Below, one piece after another: positions 1-6,285 of a stretch of 9,200 nucleotides of DNA. Below the pieces are notes generated by a model. The model was not told the origin of the DNA and made no database searches. It saw nothing but the letters and a program-made list of their open reading frames with translations. Numbering within the stretch: position 1 is the stretch's first letter; the number at the start of each line of letters is the position of its first letter. The DNA is taken from positions 1-9,200 of the forward strand of contig JADFQH010000103.1 of assembly GCA_022561895.1 (NCBI GenBank). Reading direction: 5' to 3'. The translations under genes were made by a program, and so were the position numbers. Origin of the DNA: Methanobacteriota archaeon. GTDB taxonomy: Archaea > Halobacteriota > Halobacteria > Halobacteriales > Halalkalicoccaceae.

Positions 1-2
1 TG

Positions 3-23
3 TTGGCCGATCTCATTAGTCAT
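3..23 (-). CDS. Possible start of another gene, cut by window edge
   Basis: Fifteen bases beyond the stop of the truncated efflux ORF there is an ATG on the minus strand (21-23), preceded by a CGGAG sequence about seven bases upstream that could act as a Shine-Dalgarno site. Only seven codons (MTNEIGQ) remain before the edge of the window. Nothing can be said about function, and this could be a chance ATG. Confidence 0.15.
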
Positions 24-38
24 CAGAAAACTCCGTGT

Positions 39-302
39 CTACAAACTTTTGGACGCGCTAAGCAGATATTGCCTCACGTCGTCCGGGCGGTGGGCGTCGA
101 GAACGATCTCGGGATTCAAGAGACGCGGCGTAAGGTCCTCGCGCCGGAACATGTGGATCGCGTCGGCGAGCAGCGTCAGCGATCCCGAATAGAGTGCGCC
201 CGCGAGTTCGATCACGAAAAATATCGTGTTGATCAGAAGCGCAAGCGCGAGCGCACGCATGCCGTGGCCCCCGTGATCGTGGTCGTGTCCGTGACCGCTC
301 AT
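39..302 (-). pseudogene. Truncated CDF-family cation efflux protein with foreign tail
   Basis: The start (ATG at 300-302) opens with a His-rich metal-binding stretch (HGHDHDHGGHG, residues 4-14). A first membrane helix follows at about residues 16-38, then GSLTLLADAIHM (40-51), which matches the end of TM1 and the start of TM2 in CDF/CzcD zinc or cadmium efflux transporters, where an LADAxHM metal site is typical. From residue 52 (about position 150) the similarity stops. The last 36 residues are charged, contain no helix, and end at TAG (39-41). Family members are usually about 300 residues with six helices, so 87 residues cannot be a working transporter. Either a rearrangement or a sequence chimera removed the rest. 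I do not recognise the tail. The family call for residues 1-51 is firm; the cause of the break is inferred. Confidence 0.75.
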
Positions 303-413
303 CGTCCTCGCCCCCGACGCATGAACGACCGTACGTGATCGGCGTGTATCAACTGACCGGCCAAATACCGCCCGAAAGTAGGGAGTTATTAATAAATCAC
401 TCGGTAGATATTA
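303..413 (-). promoter_or_regulatory. AT-rich spacer with candidate promoter for the efflux gene
   Basis: This 111-base spacer separates the histidine kinase stop from the efflux gene start on the same strand. It is AT-rich at 381-413. The minus strand reads TTTATTAATAA around 386-396, a good archaeal TATA-like box that would give a leader of roughly 60 bases. A weaker box, TTGATACAC (about 342-350), lies nearer the start. The AT-rich stretch could equally be where kinase transcription ends. Which element is used cannot be decided by eye. Confidence 0.35.
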
Positions 414-3400
414 TTACTCGCTCGCGAGCGGAAGTCGGAGGACGACCGTTGTTCCGGACTCGTCCTCGAAATCGATGCGTCCGCCGTAGGATTCAACGGT
501 CCATTTGACGAGCCAGAGGCCGAGCCCGCTGCCGTGTTCGAGCTGGGTGATCTCGCGAGCACCCGAGAGGAGTTCGCGTTCGAGCTCCGGAATGCCCGGT
601 CCGTCGTCGGCGATCCGGAGCTCGCATGTCGAGGCGTCGGTTTCGAGCGCTATCCACGTACTCGGTCGAGCGCCGTCGACGGTGGAACTGTGCTCGACGA
701 CGTTGTCGAGCAGGTTCGAGACGACAGTTGTGAGTCGGTGGTCCGCGGAGACCGAACACGATTCTGGAAGCTCGGTCTCGATATCGAGATCCTCGCAATA
801 GCTCTCTACAACCGATTCGATCACCGAGACCGCGTCGATGCTCATCGAGCCGTCGCGGCGTTCGATCGTTCGTTCTAACATCGAGGCCTTCTCCGAAAGG
901 GCAACGAGGGCGTCGGCCCGATCGACGAGGGTCGAGGCCAGCTGCCGACGATCCGCCGCACATTCGGCAGCGATGAGCTGATTTGCGGCGGCAGTCATGA
1001 CGTTCAGCCCGTTTCGCAGGTTGTGGCGCAACACGCGATGGAGCACTCTGAGCTGGCGTTCGCGCTCTTTTTGCTCCGTTATATCGGTGTAGATCCCGAA
1101 GGCGTGGGTGTTCGCATCGAGACTGTATGGGACCCGGCGAAACAGGAAATGGCGCGTTCCTGTCGCCGTCTTCGTCGAAATCTCCTTCGTTTCTCCGACA
1201 TCGATCGTCGGATCGCCGGCCTCTTCGGGGAGGGGCGATCCGACGAGTGAGTCGGGATCGTAGCCAAAGACTCGTTCGAAGGCGGTGTTCACGCTCTGGA
1301 CGATCGGCGCTCGCTCCTCGAATGCGATCTCATCGACGGGATCGGGAAGCGTCTCGAACAGGTAGGTGAATCGATCTTGTTCATCGTCGAGTTCCCTTCG
1401 AGTGCGTTCGAGTTCGGAGATGTCCCGAACGACACCGACGGTTCCACGGAACTCCCCCTCAACGAGCAGCAGCGACAGCTCGATCTCGATTGGGATTTCG
1501 CCGTTCGCCCCCTCAATCGAACTTTCGTAGGTCTCACTCGTTCGGTCCGGATCCGAAAGCAACGTTCGAATAACCCGTTCTCCCGAGAGGATCTCCTCGG
1601 GTATCATCACCTGAGAGACGTGCCGACCGATTAGTTCCTTGCGGTCGTAGCCGAGCTGATCCGCGAGCGGCTCCGTCATCATCGTATAACAGCCCTCGGA
1701 ATCAAGAACGTACAGCATGTCCTGAACCGTCTCGAAGACCGTTTCATACCGTCGAAGCTCAACTTCGCGTTCGACGCGATCCAGCGCGACACTCATGTTT
1801 TCGGCCAACAGCCGGACGAGCTGGAGGTCGCTCCCGTCGAACGATCCTACCTCGGTCGAACTGACCAAGAGCACGCCGTGGCTTCCGATCGGGACGTACA
1901 GCCCCGACTGGATCGGTGTTTCGGGGTTTTTCCGCCCGTCCTGTGTGTGCAGGTCGTTGTACAGACGCCCCTCACTCGTCTCGAAGGCGTCCCATGCGAG
2001 TGACTCCCGGCCGAGTGCCGGGGGGGCCGACCCGAGGACCGCTTCGACCCCTTCCGTCCAGACAACCGATTTCAGACGATCGCCATCGAGGAGGTGAACC
2101 CCGGCCAATGCATGGCCGAGGACGGCTTCTGCGGCCGCAAGCGCGCGTGAGCAGACCCGTTCTGTGGTTTCGGCGCTCACCATCTCGCGGGTCGCATCGT
2201 GAAGCGTCTCGATTCGCTGTGTTCGTTCGGCCCGATCGAACGCCGTCCGGGCGCTCGCGGTCAGCAGCTCCGCGATATGGATGTCCGTCTCGTCGAACGC
2301 CTTCGGCGTTACCGAGCCGACGACCAACACGCCATGGCCGCCAAGCGGCAGCGCCATCGCCGACCGGATCGGGCCGTAATCGAACGCATCCGCGCTGCGA
2401 ACGTCGTCGTAGAGCCGCGGCTCGCCAACAGTGAACGTCTCGCCGGCGATCCCCTCCCCCTGCTGGTACGTCGGCGGCTCGCCGATCCGCTCGCGGGTGT
2501 AGTCCGTGACGGCCGTGGGGGCCAGGTCTCCGTCGTCGTTCGGAAGGTGAACGCCGTTGATATCGAAGCCGAGGATCGCCTCGGTAGCTCCAACGACCGT
2601 CATCGCGATCTCCTCGGCAGTTTCCACGCGCATGAGTGTCCGGTTGGTGCTGATCAGACTGGTGAGGGTCTCCTCGCGCTCTTTGCGCTCGGTCATATCC
2701 CGGAAGTACACCGAAAGCCCGTCTTCGGAGGGGTACGCACTCACCTCGAACCACGTCGAAAGCGGCGCGTGATGCTCCTCGAACGTCACCGCCTCCTGTG
2801 TCTCCATCGCACGGTGGTAAACGTCGTAAAATCGCTCGGTCATCGCTTCGGGGAACTCCTCCCAGACGTTTTCTCCGAGTAGCTCCGCAGCCGATCGGCC
2901 GAGCATCTCCTCTGCGTGTTCGTTGACGTAGGTAAATCGCCAGTCGGTGTCGACGGCGAAAAACGCATCGCTGATCCGCAAGAGCGTGTCTTCGAGCTGC
3001 TTTCGCGTCTCGCGTAGCTCCGCCTGCTGCTGTTTCCGGTCGGTGATATCCCGAATCGCACCGGTAAAGTACTGGCTGCCGTCGCTTCGGAACTCGCCGA
3101 AGGAGACCGCAACGGTGATCTCGTGACCCGCCCGGTGAGAGAGCGGTAGCTCGATATACTCCCAGTCGAGTTCGCGCTCGCCCGTTTCGAGATAGCGCAC
3201 AACACCCCGTCTGTGTGCATCGTGCATCTCCTCGGGGATGAGCGAGAGAAGCGACTTGCCCCGAAGCTCGGCGCGCGCGTAGCCCGTAAGCTGCTCTACT
3301 CCCTCGTTCGCAAAGACGATCCGGCTCTCCGTATCGACCGCGAGGATCGCATCCCCGACGCTGTTTGCGAGCGTTCGAAACGCAGGCGTTCCGAGGCGGA

Positions 3401-3746
3401 CTTCGGAATCCATCGTTGCACCGTCGATCCGGTCACACAGCGTCTCACGCGGCTCGTCGAGCGCCCCAAGCGCGAGATAGTCGGTCACGCCGGCGTCGAT
3501 CACCTCGCTTGCGACCCGGCTGTCGTAACACTCGGTGAGGAGGATCACCGGCCGCGAGGCGTCCCGTTCCCGGATCGCTCTGAGCAGCGCCAGCCCGTCA
3601 TTACTACAGTCCTCGGTCGCCACGACGAGCGGTCCTGAGTCGTGGATCGTTGAGTATGACTGTGGTCTGATCCGAACGTTAGTGGCCGCCGAGAGAACGG
3701 GGATAACCGGATCGCCCTCGGGACAGACCACCTCGATAGACACCAT
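414..3746 (-). CDS. Soluble multi-PAS/GAF sensor histidine kinase
   Basis: This is a cytoplasmic sensor kinase of 1110 residues with no membrane helix. Domains in order: receiver-like fold (about 1-110), PAS1 with PAC (121-238), PAS2 (246-355), GAF1 (361-505), GAF2 (512-660), PAS3 (667-780), PAS4 (792-895), a His-kinase H-box with RHNLRN (His908 is the predicted phospho-acceptor) and an ATPase domain. The ATPase shows an N-box (NLLDN, 1011-1015), a G1 box (DDGPG, 1047-1051) and a G2 box (GSGLGL, 1072-1077). The RHNLRN form is typical of haloarchaeal kinases. The receiver-like part lacks the usual phospho-acceptor Asp and acidic pair, so it probably binds a partner rather than accepting phosphate. 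I chose the start at 3744-3746 because a TATA-like box lies about 30 bases upstream. The longer open frame to 4025 runs through the RNase P RNA and is not coding. No response regulator is adjacent, so the signal and target are unknown. Confidence 0.93.
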   Translation of the reverse strand: MVSIEVVCPEGDPVIPVLSAATNVRIRPQSYSTIHDSGPLVVATEDCSNDGLALLRAIRERDASRPVILLTECYDSRVASEVIDAGVTDYLALGALDEPRETLCDRIDGATMDSEVRLGTPAFRTLANSVGDAILAVDTESRIVFANEGVEQLTGYARAELRGKSLLSLIPEEMHDAHRRGVVRYLETGERELDWEYIELPLSHRAGHEITVAVSFGEFRSDGSQYFTGAIRDITDRKQQQAELRETRKQLEDTLLRISDAFFAVDTDWRFTYVNEHAEEMLGRSAAELLGENVWEEFPEAMTERFYDVYHRAMETQEAVTFEEHHAPLSTWFEVSAYPSEDGLSVYFRDMTERKEREETLTSLISTNRTLMRVETAEEIAMTVVGATEAILGFDINGVHLPNDDGDLAPTAVTDYTRERIGEPPTYQQGEGIAGETFTVGEPRLYDDVRSADAFDYGPIRSAMALPLGGHGVLVVGSVTPKAFDETDIHIAELLTASARTAFDRAERTQRIETLHDATREMVSAETTERVCSRALAAAEAVLGHALAGVHLLDGDRLKSVVWTEGVEAVLGSAPPALGRESLAWDAFETSEGRLYNDLHTQDGRKNPETPIQSGLYVPIGSHGVLLVSSTEVGSFDGSDLQLVRLLAENMSVALDRVEREVELRRYETVFETVQDMLYVLDSEGCYTMMTEPLADQLGYDRKELIGRHVSQVMIPEEILSGERVIRTLLSDPDRTSETYESSIEGANGEIPIEIELSLLLVEGEFRGTVGVVRDISELERTRRELDDEQDRFTYLFETLPDPVDEIAFEERAPIVQSVNTAFERVFGYDPDSLVGSPLPEEAGDPTIDVGETKEISTKTATGTRHFLFRRVPYSLDANTHAFGIYTDITEQKERERQLRVLHRVLRHNLRNGLNVMTAAANQLIAAECAADRRQLASTLVDRADALVALSEKASMLERTIERRDGSMSIDAVSVIESVVESYCEDLDIETELPESCSVSADHRLTTVVSNLLDNVVEHSSTVDGARPSTWIALETDASTCELRIADDGPGIPELERELLSGAREITQLEHGSGLGLWLVKWTVESYGGRIDFEDESGTTVVLRLPLASE

Positions 3747-3769
3747 TCGTTTTCGGACTCTACTCGGGA

Positions 3770-3786
3770 AAAGTATATCAAATTTC
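3770..3786 (-). promoter_or_regulatory. TATA box of the histidine kinase gene
   Basis: The minus strand reads ATTTGATATAC (3773-3783), centred near 3776. Adding the usual archaeal spacing of about 27 bases puts the transcript start near 3749, three bases before the ATG at 3746. That gives an essentially leaderless mRNA, the common haloarchaeal arrangement, and supports this start over the upstream ATG at 4025. Confidence 0.65.
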
Positions 3787-3810
3787 CTAATAGAATCAAT
3801 CGATATAATT

Positions 3811-4219
3811 GGCCGAGGGGAGTAAGCCCCCTTCTGTTCGTCCCGGCATTCGGCTAAGCGCCCGTACCGTGTGTCCGGACTACCGTAGCGACGTTCGTCG
3901 CGTGGTACGGGCTTGCACCGGCGAGGGTGGCCGTTCCATCCGTTCTCCGCCCTCATCGTTCGGTGGGTTCTACTGTCGTCAGTATCTCTCCCCCTCGTTA
4001 CCTCGGGGTTCGCACACCGCATCACTCGGACGGAGTGGTTCGTTTCTGTTCCAGTGCCAGCGCTCTCGCGCTCCGGGCTTGCGCCCGGTCGCCTGTCCGG
4101 ACGGTGGGGGGACTTTCCTCGTCTGCGTGCCTATAGGGTACGAAACGCGGGGCAGCGATGCCGCCCCGCGCTCGTTCACCCGTGCGGACACGCCACGGTG
4201 GCCAGGCTCCCTCTGCCGG
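3811..4219 (-). ncRNA. rnpB: RNase P RNA (archaeal type A)
   Basis: This is the catalytic RNA that removes 5' leaders from precursor tRNAs, working with archaeal Pop/Rpp proteins. Read on the minus strand it has the CR I signature GAGGAAAGTCCCCCCACCG (4120-4102). Near the 3' end it has the CR V signature ACAGAAGGGGGCTTACT (3837-3821). AAG-U-CCCCC (4115-4107) pairs with GGGGGCUU (3831-3824), leaving one bulged U at 4112; this is the P4 helix with its universal bulged uridine. The 5' GGC-A-GAGGG (4217-4209) pairs with CCCUC-G-GCC (3819-3811) with one mismatch, which fits P1. The length of about 409 bases suits haloarchaeal P RNAs. The 5' end is set by a TATA box 27 bases upstream and the 3' end by P1 closure; either could be off by a few bases. 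Its 3' end lies only about 25 bases from the TATA box of the downstream kinase. Confidence 0.93.
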
Positions 4220-4238
4220 TTTTTCCTACTCGCCTGTG

Positions 4239-4251
4239 AGGAATAATACTG
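4239..4251 (-). promoter_or_regulatory. TATA box of the RNase P RNA gene
   Basis: The minus strand reads AGTATTATTCCTC across 4251-4239, with the AT core centred at about 4246. A 27-base spacing predicts a transcript start at about 4219, exactly where the P1 helix begins. Confidence 0.6.
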
Positions 4252-4460
4252 TCGCCTGGAGTCCGCTGAGCGAATCGACGATTCGCGAGGTCCACAACGC
4301 GGGCGGTGTGGGAAGTCGTCGAAGATCAACGGTCCTTCGAGAGCCCATGCGAGCGGCGTTTCGCGTCCGCGAGCAGACACTGTTCCGGTCGGACGGATGC
4401 GCTCAGACAGCTACAGCTGACAGTAACGCCGTTGGCTCGGGAGATGTCTGACGCATCGGT

Positions 4461-4480
4461 CGAAACAGAAGGTTTCAAGT
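4461..4480 (+). promoter_or_regulatory. Leaderless promoter of the AMMECR1 gene, with small inverted repeat
   Basis: CGAAACAGAAGGTTTCAAGT lies upstream of the ATG at 4503. The AT core GTTTCAAG (4472-4479) centres about 27 bases before the ATG, which fits a leaderless haloarchaeal promoter with a purine-rich BRE before it. GAAAC (4462-4466) and GTTTC (4472-4476) form a perfect 5-bp inverted repeat with a 5-base spacer across the BRE and TATA. It could be an operator or chance. The rest of 4252-4460 holds nothing I can recognise. Confidence 0.45.
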
Positions 4481-4502
4481 CCGATACGCACGATTCACAC
4501 GT

Positions 4503-5108
4503 ATGTCCGAGGCCCAGACCGTACGTCTCAGCTACGAAGACGGCCTTCGAGCCGTCGAGCTGGCGCGCGAATCGATCGAATCATACGTCTGTCACGGTCA
4601 ACGAGAGCAGCCCGGAAGCATGCGCGAAGCTTTCTACCAACGAACCGGGGCGCTCGTCCGCATCGAATCGACCCGAGGGCGCGGCAGCCTCCGGGGCTGT
4701 GCCGGAACCTACCAGACCGACGATCAGCTGGGTCACGCCATCGTCAACGCTGCGATCACGGCCGCAAGCGAGGACTCCTGCGGGTCGGAGCTCAAGGCGA
4801 CCGAACTCGACAGCGTAGCCGTCTCCGCCTGTATCGTTCGGGACGTCTTACTGACTGACGACCCCCTCGCGGATCTCGAACTCGGCCGTCATGGCGTCGC
4901 GATCGATGCCGGCGACCGAGGTGGCTGGCTCTATCCCACGATCCCCGTCGAAAACGGCTGGAGCGCCCACGAGTATCTCGATCGTGCCTGCAGAAAGGCT
5001 CGTCTCCCACCCAACGCGTGGCAGGACGAGGACGTCGTGGTCGTCCTCTTCAGCGGCGAGGTGTTCCGCGAGCGCGAACCCAATGGGAACATCGAACATC
5101 TCGGTTAG
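4503..5108 (+). CDS. AMMECR1-domain protein (TIGR00296 family)
   Basis: This 201-residue protein is a single AMMECR1 domain along its whole length, the usual size in archaea. The hallmark LRGCxGT is at residues 63-69 (LRGCAGT), with Ala where many members have Ile. Other family positions are SVAVSAC (104-110), GRHGVAI (128-134), a Leu-Tyr-Pro segment after GGW (140-145), and KARLPPNAW (165-173). It has no signal peptide or membrane helix and should be cytoplasmic. The family is conserved from archaea to humans, often near radical-SAM AmmeMemoRadiSam genes, but its biochemical role is not settled; Cys66 is the obvious candidate functional residue. The start is supported by a promoter-like element about 27 bases upstream. 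It converges on the nicotinate phosphoribosyltransferase gene, and the two stop codons overlap. I see no radical-SAM or MEMO partner in this window. Confidence 0.93.
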   Translation: MSEAQTVRLSYEDGLRAVELARESIESYVCHGQREQPGSMREAFYQRTGALVRIESTRGRGSLRGCAGTYQTDDQLGHAIVNAAITAASEDSCGSELKATELDSVAVSACIVRDVLLTDDPLADLELGRHGVAIDAGDRGGWLYPTIPVENGWSAHEYLDRACRKARLPPNAWQDEDVVVVLFSGEVFREREPNGNIEHLG

Positions 5109-6247
5109 AACACGGCCGCGGCGTCCGTTTTTGACCGTTCTTTCGCCGCCTCCAACTCGAACTCACGGACGATCTCGCCGCTCTCGATCAACGGTTCGAG
5201 CAGCGCCTCGCCATCCGCGGGCCCGTCACGATCCGCAAGCCCGACGTGGTGGCCCCCATCGGGCGTTCTGTACACCTGCTTGACGCCGGGGAGTTTGCCA
5301 CGTTTCGAGATCGCCTCGCCCTCAATCTCCACAATATCGAGCGCGAAATCGACCGGATCGGCGCTCGTGATCGCGCCGCCGACGCCGAACCCCTCGACGA
5401 CATCCCGAAGCTCTCGGAGATCGTCGGGACCCAGTCCGCCCGAAGCGAAGATCCCGACGTCCTCGTGGCCACGCGAGTCGAGATGCCAGCGAATTTCTTT
5501 GAGAATGTGGCGGAAATCCCCACGACGCGAACCCGTCGTGTCGATCCGCACGCTGCTCAGATCCTCGCCGAGCGCGTCGACCGCCGTCAGCACCTCTTCG
5601 ACCTCATCGGAAAACGTGTCACAGAGGGCGATGCGGGGGACATCGGGAGAAACGGCCTCGTCGAAGGCGCTGAAGGCCTCGGCCTGTTTACCGCGCCCGA
5701 AACAGAGCATGAGTGCGTGGGGCATCGTTCCGCTCGCTTTTTTTCCTACTATTTCGCCGGCAGCCACGTGGGAGATTCCATCGAGACCGGCAACCAGCGC
5801 CGCGCGCTCTGCGACCGGGGCGAGCATCGGGTGGAGGTGACGAGCGCCAAAGGAGAGGACCTGCGAGTCGGGTGCGGCACGGCGAACGTCGATGGCGGCG
5901 CTGAGAAAGGCGCTTGCCTGCGAGAGAAAACCCAAAATCGACGTTTCGAACCGGGCGAACTCGAGATACGGTCCCTCGATCCGCATGACCGGCCCGCCGT
6001 CGAACAGCCACCCCTCGCGGATGGCAGAGGCATCGAGGTCGCGTCCCGCGAGGAGGTGGGCGACGTCCGAGATGCCGGCGAAGGCTTCGAACTCGTTGGT
6101 AGGAAACTGGTCGGCGGTCACCTCCGCGACGACGTGGGGATTCTTTTCCGCGTGTTTGAGGGTGGTCTCGGTACGGAGGAAGTAGGCGTCGGTGGCCGAG
6201 CCATCGAGAATTGATTCGGGCGAGAGCGTCTCGAAGGGGTTGTCCAT
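5105..6247 (-). CDS. pncB: Nicotinate phosphoribosyltransferase
   Basis: This cytoplasmic enzyme joins nicotinate to PRPP, with ATP hydrolysis, to give nicotinate mononucleotide, the entry step of NAD salvage (Preiss-Handler route). The 380-residue length suits the short archaeal and Gram-positive form. An N-terminal half-barrel precedes SFGARHLHP (132-140), the family's active-site motif with His137. GTMPHAL (173-179), DTFSDEVEEV (210-219) and RIDTTGSRRGDF (234-245, probable phosphate and ribose binding) follow. The C-terminal barrel phosphate site is IFASGGLGPDDL (266-277), then GFGVGGAIT (286-294). These are the landmarks of the type II phosphoribosyltransferase fold. The ATG at 6247 is the first start and gives a natural MDNPFETLSPESIL opening. 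It lies 38 bases after the metallopeptidase gene on the same strand, so the two could be co-transcribed, and it overlaps the convergent AMMECR1 stop by four bases. Confidence 0.95.
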   Translation of the reverse strand: MDNPFETLSPESILDGSATDAYFLRTETTLKHAEKNPHVVAEVTADQFPTNEFEAFAGISDVAHLLAGRDLDASAIREGWLFDGGPVMRIEGPYLEFARFETSILGFLSQASAFLSAAIDVRRAAPDSQVLSFGARHLHPMLAPVAERAALVAGLDGISHVAAGEIVGKKASGTMPHALMLCFGRGKQAEAFSAFDEAVSPDVPRIALCDTFSDEVEEVLTAVDALGEDLSSVRIDTTGSRRGDFRHILKEIRWHLDSRGHEDVGIFASGGLGPDDLRELRDVVEGFGVGGAITSADPVDFALDIVEIEGEAISKRGKLPGVKQVYRTPDGGHHVGLADRDGPADGEALLEPLIESGEIVREFELEAAKERSKTDAAAVF

Positions 6248-6285
6248 GCCCCGCTTCGGGGGGCTACCTCGAAAAAACCAGGTGG
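6248..6285 (-). promoter_or_regulatory. Short spacer with T-run and hairpin before pncB
   Basis: After the TAA at 6288-6286 the minus strand reads CCACCTGG then six T (6277-6272), followed by a GC hairpin (GCCCC 6248-6252 paired with GGGGC 6260-6264) directly against the pncB start. The T-run could act as an archaeal oligo-U terminator for the upstream gene. It also sits about 28 bases before the pncB ATG, where a TATA box would be. It may serve one or both roles; nothing here decides which. Confidence 0.35.

Noticed and set aside
3809..4246. Several open frames on both strands across the RNase P RNA
   Set aside because: The P4, CR I and P1 elements explain this stretch as structural RNA.
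5246..6214. A 322-codon plus-strand frame opposite pncB
   Set aside because: It is the reverse complement shadow of a well-matched enzyme in GC-rich DNA; its composition is dominated by Arg, Glu, Gly and Asp and no motif is visible.
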